Below, piece after piece: positions 33,000 to 45,100 of a stretch of DNA of 64,000 nt. The stretch spans positions 2,542,001 to 2,606,000 of the forward strand of contig JBBCBC010000035.1 in assembly GCA_037126765.1 (NCBI GenBank). The letters run 5' to 3'. Within the stretch, counting starts at the first letter, position 1, and every line of letters begins with the position of its first letter. Source of the DNA: Stenogyne calaminthoides (lineage: Eukaryota > Streptophyta > Magnoliopsida > Lamiales > Lamiaceae). The position numbers were made by a program, and so were the translations under genes. The notes below the pieces were generated by a model. That model saw only the letters and a program-made list of their open reading frames with translations. It had not been told where the DNA came from and made no database searches.

Positions 33000-33490
33000 A
33001 GTGTTTCATCTGGAATTCAAAGAATGCTCTCCTTTCCCTCACCACGTAAAGGTTAGCTAAAAATAACGTACATTTTTGGATTCGCTTTCCATGACTAGAA
33101 CCGGCTCTTAAATAGTCACTATTTCTCTCTATTATAGTCTAGTACTCTAATGTATTTGGAGAAAATCTCGATTTTTATTTCTTTCAACTTGAAATTTCTT
33201 CAAGATAAAATTTAAAAGTACTCTCTCATTGTCACTTTTTTTTTTTAATAATTTTAGTGTTTAGGATATAAGGTGGTATGAGCTTTAAAATATGTTTATA
33301 CAAGGTCTAATATGATGGTATAGACGATTTAAAAATATCATTCTACAGTCTTAAAATAAGGATACATACTTAAATAAAGTGCGGTACGGGCTAAACATAT
33401 GGCGAGACGGGTTTAATAAATGTGATACAAGTTGAATTAATGGTGGTATGGACAAAATTTAATGGTGTTACAAACTTAAATATGAGTGAG
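33000..33490. other. AT-rich intergenic DNA with degenerate repeats
   Basis: No gene seen. From about 33270 there are loose repeats of the form TTAAATA..GTGGTACGAGC / GGTATGGAC that continue at 33700-33860 on the far side of the fold-back repeat. They look like decayed simple repeats. Confidence 0.4.
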
Positions 33491-33700
33491 TCTCCGGTGC
33501 ACCAAGTGCATCATGCACTCTATAGTGTAATTTTGAAACATACAACTTGTCGCATTGAAATATATAACTTATTTACACTGAAACTTGCAGCCTTTGTTCA
33601 TGAAACAAGTTGCACGTTTCAGTGTAAATAAACTATATGTTTCAAAAATACACTATGGAGTGCACGGTGCACATAGTGCATACAAGACCTAGCCCTTAAA
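33491..33700. mobile_element. Fold-back MITE-like repeat
   Basis: Outer arms: GCACTCTATAGTGTAATTTT (about 33515-33534) and the inverse of ATACACTATGGAGTGCACGG. Inner arms are a perfect 16-bp pair, TTATTTACACTGAAAC and GTTTCAGTGTAAATAA (about 33569-33631). Nearly all of the ~200 bp can fold into one hairpin. A second partial copy of one arm (GTGCACGGTGCACCTAGTGC) is at 33741-33760. Confidence 0.7.
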
Positions 33701-34000
33701 TAAAGAGTGATACGAGCTTAAATATAAAAATATACTATAAAGTGCACGGTGCACCTAGTGCATACAAGATCTAACCCTTAAATAAAAAGTAGTACTAGGT
33801 GAATTAATAGTGATACAAGCTTAAATAAAATAAACTCCATTAAATAGTGGTACATTTTAAATCTGCAGCACTAGCGTGTGGAAAGGATGAGAGAGAACTT
33901 TTTGTTATTTAAAAAAAGTATCACTATTTTTTTTTCCTTTTATTCAATTTTTCCAACTTACTCATTAAGAGTATAATAGTCTAAATCACTGTTTTCAACT
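33701..34000. other. AT-rich DNA before element D
   Basis: It contains a partial second copy of the fold-back arm (33725-33790) and degenerate TTAAATAAA..GTGATACGAGC repeats. No gene is seen. Similarity to S2 LTR sequence begins near 34000. Confidence 0.4.
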
Positions 34001-34319
34001 CAAGATTTATTCTAAGTGTTCATCACATAGTTCTTAGCATTGAATTCTTATCCTTTAGCCTTAGGCTACTCAAATACTAGGATAGAATTCCAGTTGGAAC
34101 ACAACAAATCTTATACCCAAACCCACAAAGTTAGGTTAAGTTTGTTTTAACAAGATTTCAGACTAGGGTTTCTAGTTTCTGATTTCTGGGATCGGTTGAG
34201 TGAGAACTCTTGAAACATCTGATTGTACTGTGTTGGACTAACATATTAAACTAAGTCCAAGTTGGTTAAGTTGGTGCCCCTATTTTAAAACTCATCTGTT
34301 TTCAAAACCTACGTTCAGC

Positions 34320-36845
34320 ATGGATAATACTTCGGGTATGTATCATGATCTGCCTAAGTTCTCGATTGATGAGTATGCTAACTGGACCATACTCATGAGC
34401 AACCATCTGGGTGCGATAAGCAGCAGAATGATGGATGTTCTTGAAAAAGGACCCATCATCATTTATTACAACAACCCAGCTGAAGGAGGTGATCCAGAAT
34501 TTCCAACTGGAGCGAGAATCAGAAAGTGTCCTTCACTAATGGATGCCGAGGAAAGAAAACTGTCTAATCTGGATAGTGTGGCCAGACACATCATCATGAA
34601 GACGATGGACAAGATAACACAAGAAAAGATCAAGTATCTCAAGACTGTCAAATAGATGTGGGATACTCTTGTTGAAATGTTCGAAAGAAATGATTTGATT
34701 AAGGATAGCAGATTGCGAGCTGAACTGGTAAAGTTTGAAAAACTCAAGATGCTGCCCAATGAAACCATAAATTAGCTCGATGGACGAATCACCATGTCAC
34801 TCAACAAACTTCGTGAACTGGGACGAGAAATGTCTGACAAAGACATCAACTATAAGATCTTGAGATCCCTGACCAAGAAATGGGATATGACAGTAACAGT
34901 TATAAAATATTATCAAGATATTGCGAAGATGAAGCCAAGCAACCTGTTTCTCAGTCTGAAGGCTCATGAATTTGACCTGATTGAAAGAGGCCAAGAAGAA
35001 GAAGACGAATCACCTGCTGAAACCACACTTGCCACATCAAAAGTAGTTGCATTCAAGGCAGCTAGCAGCAGTTCGAAGCCTAGAAGCTATTGGAAATATT
35101 GTGAGTCAAACTGAACAGATTGCTCTGCTGACCAGAAAGCTTGAAAGATCAAATATTCAACTGGGAAAGTATCGAAAATTTTATAGAGACTATCAGAACA
35201 GCAGAGGAAGAGATAGGAGATCTACTGACAGATCACAAGAGAGAAATCGTTCTGATGACAGAAGAAATGATTATAGAGATGACCGCAGAGAAGAAAAGAA
35301 GAGAGATGATCGTTCTGATGATAAAAGAGACAACAGATCAGAAAGAATGAATTCTGATTACAAGCAAACTGGGAAGTCACCTAACAGATCCTACAGAAGA
35401 AATGACTCGCCTGGCAGAAGAAATTCCGTGGAACCTGGAGCATGTTTCAACTGTCAGAAACCAGGTCACTACAGTGCAAACTGCCCTGATCTGACTCCAA
35501 AGGAAAGAGAATATAAGCGGAACAGAAGAGAGCAAAGATACAGAGACAGAAAAGTCATGGTTGCTGATACATCTGGAATAGATAACTCTTATCTGCCTTC
35601 AGATGATTCTGGTTACTCATCTGTAGAAGACTTCTGCCTGATGACCAATACTGATGATGTCTACGATTTTGACGATCTGATGTTCTCATCTGATGAAAAC
35701 ATCTACCTCATGGCCAAGGATGCTGATCAATCTGAGGTAACTTCTAAACCTTCTGTGTTTTTTGTTTCCACACCTGTTGTGCTAAGCACATCTGCTGGAG
35801 AGATTGACCTGCAGCTCTACAATGAGCAATTGCTTGATGATCTCTCTAATGCAGTAGACACTTATACAATAGTGGAAGCTGAGAACGATAAGCTGAGGGC
35901 AGAGAACATTCAGCTTGTCAAGGATAATGCTATGAGAAAAGCTGCTGAACTGAAATCAGCTGAGACTATTCAGAAGATGATTGTAGAACTGGAGTTTCTG
36001 AAAGTCAGTTCTTCTGATCAGGGTAAACTGATTAAAGAACAGCAAGCTATTAACAAGCAGCAAGCTGATGATCTCAAAATCCTCCAAGCTAAATTCGATG
36101 AACTCTTCCGACTGCATGAGAGTCTAAAACAAAGTGAGGACAGTTTGCGAAAGAAAGTAGAGATTTTTGGAAAAGCTTCTAAAAATGTTGATGAAATAAC
36201 AAGCTACTTTCGGAAGCCAACTGATAAGAAGGGTATTGGGTTTGATAGCCCTTCTGGATCCTCATATGTCCAACCTGGTTCACAGTCCAAAAGTGAATTT
36301 AGGAAGATTTCTGGACAAGATACACGAAATGCCAAATCAGTATCAAAGAAGAGAAACAGACCTGCTGAACAGGTAAGGCGAGTGCCTGATTAGAAAGGGA
36401 ACAGAAATGGATAAACTGATCAAGCATCAGCCGAGGAATCAACAAAAGAACCATGTTCTTCTGAAGAGACCTCAATTTGATCAGCGGATTAGGAATCAGA
36501 AAGGACAATCTCGCAAGGGAATGTCTGATATGAATCCTAATCAGGTCAAGCTGCCTAACCAGCATGCCAAGGGTAAACTGCAGAAACCATTTGTGCAAAA
36601 GAGATATGAATCTTTTGATGGTAGCAGTCGTACCTATCCCTTCAACCAGAAATCCAGGACATTTGCACCAGAATCACACTAGATTAAAAGAAGACACACT
36701 AATCAGAAAAATTCACAAGTCTTCTGATTCATCCAAGGCTCACACCCATAATCATACTGACCAGAATGCACATGAAGAGATGTATGATTATGTAGATGCT
36801 TATGGGAGACAAATCAGGCCTTCTGATCTTAATAATTACCATTGA
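34320..36845 (+). pseudogene. gag: gag of element D
   Basis: This is the best-preserved gag of family S2 in the window. Start MDNTSGMYHDLPKFSIDEYA at 34320. Pieces 34320-34655 (ends in TAG), 34794-35114 and 35047-36393 (448 codons) belong together. Breaks are a TAG at 34653, another near 34773 and a frameshift near 35080. Order: capsid-like region, an Arg/Asp-rich basic stretch (RDDRSDDKRDNRSE, about 35190-35370), zinc knuckle CFNCQKPGHYSANC at 35443-35484, an acidic patch, and a coiled coil (35860-36180). It ends with a basic linker and the YGRQIRPSDL motif near 36805. The knuckle should bind genomic RNA during packaging. Confidence 0.85.
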
Positions 36846-36939
36846 AGTGCCTTGTTTGTTTGGATCACGAAAGTTAACTCTAACCCCTCAGGACCCAATC
36901 CTACAGGGGTACCTAAAGCCTAATTTGATTGCAGGATCA

Positions 36940-37150
36940 CGTGAGTTTGGCCAATAAAGGAGGTGTACAAGCAACTATCTAGTACATCGATAGTGGATGC
37001 TCAAGGCACATGACTAAAAACAAACATCTCCCCAGTTCATACACAGAACAAGAAGGCCCACGTGTACTCTTTGGTGATGATAACTTTGGTTTTACCAGAG
37101 GATTCAGAACCTTAAAAAATGATGATGTACAAGTTACTGGAGTCTCGTAT
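36940..37150 (+). pseudogene. pol: Protease N-terminus of element D pol
   Basis: It encodes YIDSGCSRHMT with an intact D-S-G protease motif near 36988, preceded by a TAG where family members have Trp. It runs through VQVTGVSYV and stops at the insertion point of element E at 37155. The rest of pol is outside the window. Confidence 0.8.
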
Positions 37151-37155
37151 GTAGA

Positions 37156-39043
37156 TGTAGGTCCCGAACGGGTTTTGTGAGGGTGGAACTCTAGAGGGGA
37201 GGGGTGAATAGACTTCCAAAACTTTTTGTGCGGATCAGGTGTGAACTGCTGATTACCCGATCAGAGTGATAGTGTATCAGTTTAGACTGATGTTCAATCT
37301 TACTGAGTGTCTAAGGGCAGATCAGCTTGATATCTGTCAGTTTAACTGAATGGTGCGGAAGCTTGTTTTTACCCGTGTGAAAAACCAGTTTTATCAATTC
37401 AGATTCTTAAGTCAGTTTTCAACCAGTTGACTAAGGTGTCAAACTGATCAGATCAGTTGCTTGGTGCAGACTGAGCTTAACTTAGAATATGTATGTTGTT
37501 TTAAACTCAGTTGTGTGAATAGTGTAAAGCAATAAGAAAGCAAGTAAATGCACACAAGGTTTTTTGTAGTGGTTCAGACGAAACCCGTCTTACGTCCACT
37601 CTTACCTTAACACAGGGGAACCTTAACCGAACTTAACCTGCGGGACTTATACCCCTCACGGGATGGCCGAGATGTTTACCGAGTTCTCACTCTACAAACT
37701 TAACCTGCGGGACTTATATCCTTCAAAGGATGGCCGAGATGTTTACCGAGTTCTCACTCTACAAACTTAACCTGCGGGACTTATATCCTTCAAAGGATGG
37801 CCGAGATGTTTACCGAGTTCTCACTCTACAATCTTAACCTGCGGGACTTATATCCTTCAAAGGATGGCCGAGATGTTTATTGAGTTCAAAATCTACAGAT
37901 GTTTATCGAGTTCATACTCAACCGAACTAGAAATCAGAAAACTAGAATCCCTAGTTTGAAATCTTCCGGGAACAAACTTAACCTAACTTGCGTTTGGGTA
38001 AAGAATGTTTGAGGGTTCCAACTGGAAATCTATCCTGGGGTTTTAGGTAGCCAAAATCCTAGTGGATAGGATTTCTTGCTAAGAACTAATGGGATGAACA
38101 CTCTAAGAATAATCTTCAAATATAGTGTTCTTTGAGCAGAGATTTTACTGTAGCTTTTGCTTCTTTTGCGGTATCTCCGTGTTTGTTCTTTGCTAATTGT
38201 CTCTTTTCCTTCCTTTAGAGCAATCCCATTTTATAGACCTCAAAATCAAAGAGCCGTTGGAGAGCAATTTGAATTTCGGGCTATATTAGGTAGGTTGTAG
38301 GATATGATTGTGATGTGCTCCGATTATCGGTGTGGCCGTAGGCATGATTAGCGTCGTTTTTGTCCGCAGCGTCGTATCCCGCATTGTCTGCTCTTTTTGT
38401 GCACGTGTCGCTTTCTCCTTGGCATCGCTAGGCGGCACTTCAATAATTTGTCTGTTAGATGATTGATATTCCTTTTGTAGAAGATTTGTCTTGTCTGGTG
38501 TATCTTTTAGATTGTTACAGTGTGGTGACTTGATCGAGTATGGCGATCGATCTACCTTGTTGAGTCTTCAGATGCACATTGTCTTAGCTCAATATGCAAA
38601 CTCTGCTGAATGTAGGTCTTCAGGTCTTTTGATCTTCAGGTGTCTCTGAGCCTCAGTGTATTCAGTCATCTTGAGTCTTGAGTTTTTATTCTTGAGTCTT
38701 GAGGTTTATCCGGAGTCTTGAGTTCATCCGAGTCTTGATGTCTATCCGAGTCTTGAGTTCATCTGAGTCTTGATGTCTTCTTGTCTTCACGATCTTGACT
38801 TGTTGTGTCGATTTGTGCTTAGTCTTACGATCATCGACTTTATCCGGGTCATCGATACTTGACGACGACCTATACATATTGAGTTCCCCCTCAATATGTG
38901 ACCTATCTTTTTACATCGACTATCTATACATTTAAATTTGGTCATCTTAATCGATTCTAAGTCATCGACCCAATGTGTCCGATTTGGTCCTATTACAACC
39001 TATTTTGGAACTTCCATCAAAACTAAAATCTGATTTCCCAACA
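37156..39043 (-). repeat. 3' LTR of element E
   Basis: On the + strand it begins TGTAGGTCCCGAACGGG and ends TTTCCCAACA, the inverse of the S2 LTR; 1,888 bp. A TATA box is at 38228-38235 and the U3 hairpin at 38874-38899. About four 68-bp units lie at 37633-37900. The U3 stretch 38520-38980 has many CAG/CTG-to-CG changes. It keeps the R-U5 segment that A's 3' LTR has lost. Confidence 0.9.
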
Positions 39044-39058
39044 ATTTCCCTTTTTGAT
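39044..39058 (-). other. Degenerate polypurine tract of element E
   Basis: The minus strand reads ATCAAAAAGGGAAAT next to the 3' LTR. It has three G's instead of the five found in A, C and N. Confidence 0.75.
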
Positions 39059-39258
39059 GGAACCAAAACACTTAATCACACTTAATCAGAAAAACAGATA
39101 CCATGAATGGAAATGTAGATAATGTAAACAGTACATACCTCAGAAGACAATGAGATGTTGTCTTAGAATCAGTGAGATGGAAAGTTTCATTCAGATAGGT
39201 GTGCGCATGGTAGAATACATGAAAAGCGTACCTATCATCTGATTCCAAGTTGTCTTCC

Positions 39259-39603
39259 TCAGGTGTACTTGAACATTTGTAGTTCTTTGGGGATGCCAAA
39301 CATCCTGTACATCCTTTGGTTTAGCTTGTCCAGCTCTTCTTTTCTATGGATCCCTCCTTTTTCAGCAAGTCCATAGTAGATATTCTTGAATTTAACAGGA
39401 TCTAGCTTGTTGTCTGGACGCAAAGGTGGAAGGAGTCTTTCAAAAGGTGGAGCTTCTGGTATTAGTGACATGATCTTGCCTTCTTTCATCACTGTCTGGT
39501 AGAAGTCTGGATACTTTGTTTCTAACCAGTTCAGAAATTCATCATCATTTTCAGTCTGATCTTGATGAATTGGAATCTTCTCCAGGATGTAGACGTCACA
39601 TAA
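39259..39603 (-). pseudogene. Third ORF of element E, C-terminal segment
   Basis: The last ~113 codons of the S2 third ORF are intact (DVYILEKIPIHQDQ to LQMFKYT and stop). The segment adjoins the 3' LTR of element C and continues at 54295. Here the codon that is TGA in element A (20800) is open, confirming that A has a nonsense mutation. The apparent ORF start at 39654 lies in C's LTR and is not real. Confidence 0.85.
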
Positions 39604-41663
39604 TGTTGGTCCCGGTGCAAACGAGTCGTACACATGTATGGGGGGGGAAAACACGTGTTCAGTGTTTTTAAAACTTTTCTTTTACTGAGGTCAGCTTGGG
39701 TCAGGTTGTCCTGAAGATTTGATCTTGAGAAGCACAAATCACTCTGAGTCAAAGTCTACTGAGACAGTGATCCTGAGCTACTTTCAGAAACCTCAGAAAA
39801 TCCCAACTGAGTCCTGATTTTTCAGAGATCCTGAGTTGCTTGGATCAGATAACTAACTTACTGAACCCTCAGAAGAGTAAGTTCAATTTGGTAACTATCT
39901 GTTCTAGCTACTCAGATGTGCGGAATGGTTGGCCCTTTAGTTTATACTCGTTTTAAGCTTTCTGAAAACCTTCCTTTGAATTGAATAGTGATTAGGCTGT
40001 GATTCAATTATATGCAAATTCCAGTGGATTGATTCCAACTGAAATATCAGTGAAAATATGCTTTCAGATTAAAGTCAATGCAACAGTTAAGCACAGATAA
40101 AGAAAGCAATAAACAACACAACAATTTATAGTGGTTCAGAGACTCAAGCTCCTACGTCCACTCTCTCTGATCCTCAGAGAAATTCACTAATCACTTTCTG
40201 AGATTTCTGACTACCTCGCGTAGTTTACTTACTCAACTCGGCACTGAGCTTTCTGACTACTCCCCGTAGTTTACTTACTCAACCCGACCTTAAGCTTTCT
40301 GACTACCTCCGTATTTTACTTACTCAAACACAAACAAGCTTTCAGACTACCTCTGTAGCTTACTAACTTTACCTCTAGAGCTTTCTGACTACTCCGCGTA
40401 GTTTACTAACTCTTTACAACTCTTCTCACCAACAATCACACTCAAACTACCTTCTAAAGGCTTTGGGGTTTCTTGGTTGGTTTCCAACTAGGATGAGATA
40501 TCCTTTACAATAAAGAACAATGCAAAGGCTAGGATATCTCGACTATGCTTTGGATATACCTTATCAAGCTAGGCTTAGTTTAATGAGCTCTCTTCAATAT
40601 AAATCACTTGGGAAATTCTTGGGTTTTCAAGTGCTTCAACTTTGCGATAATAAGTTTGAGCTCTTGAGTTGCTTACAAATTTCCCGTAACCTTACAATGT
40701 AGAGGGTCACAAGTATTTATAGGCATACACCAAGGTTACTTTTGAAAACTATCCGTTGGAGGAGATAACTTCGTGAGTTTCCTCTTATGGTGTGTGAGGA
40801 ACGGCTATATTTAGGGTTTGAAACTCCCTAACACGTTTTAGTCAATAGCCTTTCATGTAGCCGATCTTCACTTTTTGCAGTCTGGAACTATAGTACTTCT
40901 GACATCTTTTTTCGGCGACACATCCTTTGTCGATTGTCGATATGGTATAGTCTTTGTCTTCCTCTTTTTGACTTTTTTGTCTCGGTTAAAGGTAGACACC
41001 TTCAAGCGGCTCTTTTGGTTACAAACTACGAGTTGATATAACCTTAACAACACTCGACTTAGTTCCTTTTATACGCATTTGAATGTCTTGGCAAATATCT
41101 ATTTTTCTAAGGAATCGCGATCTTCTCGATATTGCATCCTTGGATAGATATTCTCGGTGCCTCGAGAACATTGAGGTTTATCTTGAGCATTGATTACATT
41201 CTTTGAGTCTTGATAATTCGCGTGCCTTGATGTTCTTGATCTTTCTTGATCTTGATCTTGGCGTCTTGAGTCTTACGAGTCTTGGCGTCTTACGAGTCTT
41301 GAGTCTTACGAGATATATTGGACCGATATCTTGAGTCTTCATGTTGAGTCTTGGTTCCTCGATTTCATCTTGAGTCTTGATATCTTCGGTTTCAATCGAA
41401 GTCTTGATTCTCGATTTCTTCTTGAGTCTTGAAACTTTAGTTTCATATCGAAACTTCGGTTTCTTAAACATATCTTGAGTTCTTCAGAATCTTCAGATCC
41501 TAACCTGATCTATATCTGCTGACACTACATTTTGCAGATATCATCCTGAATACTCTAAAACTGAATCCTGACTCAACTATCAAGATCATCCTGAACATGT
41601 CATACTCAGGGGTTTTGGGATCTAATCAAAATCATATGTCTTTATTAAATTCATCTCCCAACA
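39604..41663 (-). repeat. 3' LTR of element C
   Basis: 2,060 bp; on the element strand it runs from TGTTGGGAGATG (41663) to GGGACCAACA (39604). A TATA box is at 40714-40721. It is close to the 5' LTR except in 40880-41480, where CAG/CTG triplets are systematically collapsed to CG. Confidence 0.95.
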
Positions 41664-41678
41664 ATTTCCCCCTTTTTG
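41664..41678 (-). other. Polypurine tract of element C
   Basis: The minus strand reads CAAAAAGGGGGAAAT directly upstream of the 3' LTR, the same as in A and N. Confidence 0.93.
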
Positions 41679-42150
41679 ATGATGCCAAAACCTATCTTGT
41701 TACAACCATACAACCTAAACTCAGGTTTCAGTTTATCCTATTACAAGATTGGTTATGTCTCCAACAATTTCCTGAACAGAGAGTCTCCCAACAATTTCTT
41801 AAGTAGAGAATCTCCTAACAATTAATCATACAACAATTTCTTCAGTAACGAATCTCTCAAAGGATTCATCACCAAATACTTAATAAGCAATTTCCCCATA
41901 ATCAATTAATTCAGAGACATCATTCAGCATATCAAAAGTAAAAGACATGTAAATAAGATAATGAGATATTATCTTTTGAGCATAAATGATAAATTTTCAT
42001 TGATGATGAGTAGACTGTTACAGGTTATAATGAAACTTATCAGAACAAAAACAAAAAGACAAAAATATAAAAGATTACATAAATCTTCTGAGTCTTCATC
42101 TTCTGAGTCTTCATCTTCTGTTCTTCAGTTCAGCTCTTCAGTCTGGTTCT
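41679..42150 (-). other. 3' non-coding region of element C
   Basis: AT-rich sequence between the third-ORF stop and the PPT. It contains several repeats of GAAATTGTTG.GAGA on the element strand, which resemble the PPT-LTR junction. It matches the end of the interior of element N (about 6480-6768), linking N to family S1. No coding sequence. Confidence 0.6.
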
Positions 42151-45100
42151 TCAGCTCTGCTCTTCCACCTCATCAGCAGAGACTTCTAGGTTGAACATTC
42201 CGTAGTATCTTCTCTTCAGCGCATCTCTTTCCTTGATGATATCCGGACTGTTCCCTGTCAGACCTAACTGTGCAGCATACTGAGATATTTCCTGAGAAAT
42301 GGCTTTCTCATTCACACAGCCATTCTCGAGCATAGGAGGAGGGTACACATATGGACCAGGGGAGGTTATCTGCACCTTTGTTTCATCCGCAAGATTTATC
42401 CAACTCTGAAGGTACTTCGGATAGAAGGTTAGGAGATAATCAATGAAAGCCTCATTCGGATCTGAGCTCTCCCCTCTCCACTCTCTGAGCACATGATAGT
42501 AGAACCAGAAGGTTCTCTTGATCTCTTCCCACACATCGTTGAACTGGACAGGCATCCACTTGTCAACGTGCGGCCATTTCTGTGCTTTAGTGCTCCCTTT
42601 CCTCTTGCTTGCGAACCTTCTGAACCCACTCCTTCTTTTCTACTCTTCTTCAGCCTTCTTTCTGATCACTGGTACACCATAAACATAAGCAGCAGTTTTC
42701 TTTGCTTGTTCGATCTGGAGTGTTTTCAGAGCATTCCTTGTGTTGAAGACTTTCTTCTTAGGCTCAGACTCAGAATCTTCAATATCCAGAATCAACTTTC
42801 TCTGGATTGGCTTAGAAGCCTTAGCACGCTTGCTCTCAGGTTCAACAATGCCCAAGGCTTTCCTCTTCATAGGCAACTCAGCAGCAACTTGGCTTGTTCC
42901 AACCTTATCTCTATCACCTCAGTTTCTCTCTAGCAATTTCAAGCATGGTTTCCTCAGAAACCTGAGTGTAGATCGGCTTCTCCACCTTACTGAACTTCAG
43001 CTTCTCAGTAGCTTCAACATCCTTCAAGGCTTTAGATAGGTTATTCATTTCAGCTTCCTTTTGATCCTTTTTCTCCAAAGTACGTGCCAATAACTTCCTG
43101 AGGTCTTCACCTGGCTTTTCCCCCTTCTTGGCACCGTAATTTGGAAGGAGTCTGGAGAGTGCTGTGTCCATATGGTATTGCTCTTTGCTTACACAGCGCA
43201 CCTCTCCTGCTAACTGATCCTGTTCATCTTCTAGCCTCCTGAGGTGGTTCTTTGCCACAGAGAATTCTTCCGAAAGATGGGCAAACTGGCCAGAGAGAGC
43301 ATCTTTAAACATCTCTGTCATCTTGGTCATGAGCATTGAGCTCATTTCCTCAACAGCAGACTTGATCAGCACTTCGTTCTTCTCTGCCAATTTCACCTCT
43401 AGAAACTCAGTTCTCTCCTGGTGCTTCTGTTTAAGTTCAGCACTCAGCTCAGCCTTGACTCCCTCCAGCTTCTCATTCAGCTTGTCTTCCATGGAGGTCA
43501 TCTTTGAGGTCAGAGTGTCTTGAAGTTGCACCAGTTCTGAAGATGAACTCAGATTCTCCATCTTCTGAGTTTGGCTGGCCAATGTCTCTTCCATCTGAGT
43601 GATTTTGTTCAGCATTGGCTCAACCTTCTCAAGCTTCTCCACTATGGGAGTGAGGTCGATCTCAGGAACATTTTGCACCTTCTGTGCTGATTGATCATCC
43701 TGGGGTTCAGACACAACCTGAGGGTCGGTCTGCACCTGAGCATCAGCTTCATCCTGAGCTCCAGTCTCTAACTGAGCCTCAGTCTGAAGAGTGCTAACTT
43801 CAGTCTGAGGTTGAATGATTTCAGGTTGATCAGCACAAGAAGTTTCCTTCTCCATCTGAGACTGGTCCTCAGCATCTCCCTATTGGTCCCCATCTTGAGA
43901 TTTGTCTCTGCTGCTAGGGGCACCAACTTCAGTAGCTCTCCTCTCAGCGATCTTCTTCTGAACTAGCTCATCAAAATCGGAAATTTTCATCCTGAGCTTT
44001 GTCTTTCTGAATCCTGAGAATTCAGTGAGGAAAGCTGTCTCCTCGTTCCACCAGTCTTCCCCTCTGAATGCAGCAATGTTAAGCATCTCCGGAAGAGTCT
44101 GATTGAGGATGAAAACCGTCGACCTTAATCTGAAGAAGATATCTTGCAGATCAGGGTATGAGCTGAGCTCAGGGTAGCGGTCAAGGATGAACCGTTCCCC
44201 CTTGCTCCTCCACTCGGTTTCTTCAGCTTTGCCCTTCTTCAATCACGGGCTTTCTGGTTCAGTCGAAGCATCAGTTGAAGGATCAAGAAGTAGATCACTC
44301 GGGAGCTCATCAATAACAAGCTGCTCAATATCTGAATGTTGTGCAGTCAGGTCCTCAGTTTGCATCTGAGTAGGTTCTGGAGCCTGAGCTGGCACGTCCT
44401 CAGATTGACTCTGAGTTGGCTCTACTGTCTGAGCCGACACATCTTTGGTAGGAATTTCTGAGGTCTGAGCTCCTTTAAAAATTTCCAGAGAAATTTTATC
44501 TGAACTGAGCGATGTCTCAAGCACCTCAGAGAAGACCTGCTCCTCAGTCTGGTCCCGTGCCTTAGAGATAGCTGAGCCAAGACTTCCAATGGCGATTTTT
44601 GAGCGGTTTGGCTCTCAGGTTGAATCTCTTCAGAATCACTGCCATCTTCATCGGTGAGAACCACCATTCTTTTGCACTTGGGAGCGAGGGTTTTCTTCTA
44701 AAATTTCTCACCCTGCTCTTTCTTGGCCTCCAACAAAACCTTCCCCCTGGTTTGTTGGGTTTCTTCAGCAGCAACACTTGGTGATTCTGCTTTCTTTTCT
44801 TTCTTCCCCCTGATGGCCTGCTTCTTCACAGCAATGGGATTGAAGAGCACCTTAGACTTAGAGAATGGGGTCGAATTGGCGAAGATGTCCTCCTCCTCTC
44901 TGCACATCTCCAAAATAAATGCTATTTTGGTGGCATGGTGGATCTTGCGTTTGATCGAGATAGCCCCGTCAACCTTTTTTATGACCTTGGCTTGCTCACT
45001 CACCATCAGAATCAAGAATCTGAGCCAGTTGAAGTCGGTGGTGGGTGAAGCCTCGATTCGCCGCCATTAATCGGAGCTTCGGGGTACTAATCTGCTCAAA

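Larger units (their letters stand above)
34000..37155 (+). mobile_element. Element D (S2-like copia), truncated left end, cut by element E
   Basis: Only about 270 bp of LTR-like sequence are present (TTCTAAGTGTTCATCACATA through CAAAGTTAGGTTAAG). They match the R-U5 part of S2 LTRs (8430-8580 in A). The rest of U5 and the PBS are missing, and the sequence passes straight to the gag leader. Gag and the first part of protease follow, ending at 37155 where element E inserted; GTAGA (37151-37155) is one target copy. The remainder of D lies beyond 64000. The upstream edge is approximate. Confidence 0.75.

Noticed and set aside
37156..39043. Solo LTR
   Set aside because: The adjoining PPT and end of the third ORF, continued at 54295, show it is the 3' LTR of element E.
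41597..41806. ORF spanning the C 3' LTR border, and 40520-40702 / 53147-53329 in both C LTRs
   Set aside because: The first crosses an LTR/PPT junction. The others are LTR sequence downstream of the TATA box, short and without recognisable features.
42493..43039. Plus-strand ORFs opposite the C third ORF
   Set aside because: Reverse frames of a biased Ser/Leu/Glu-rich coding sequence. Unlike the S2 antisense ORF they lie within a coding gene and have no TATA box or independent conservation.
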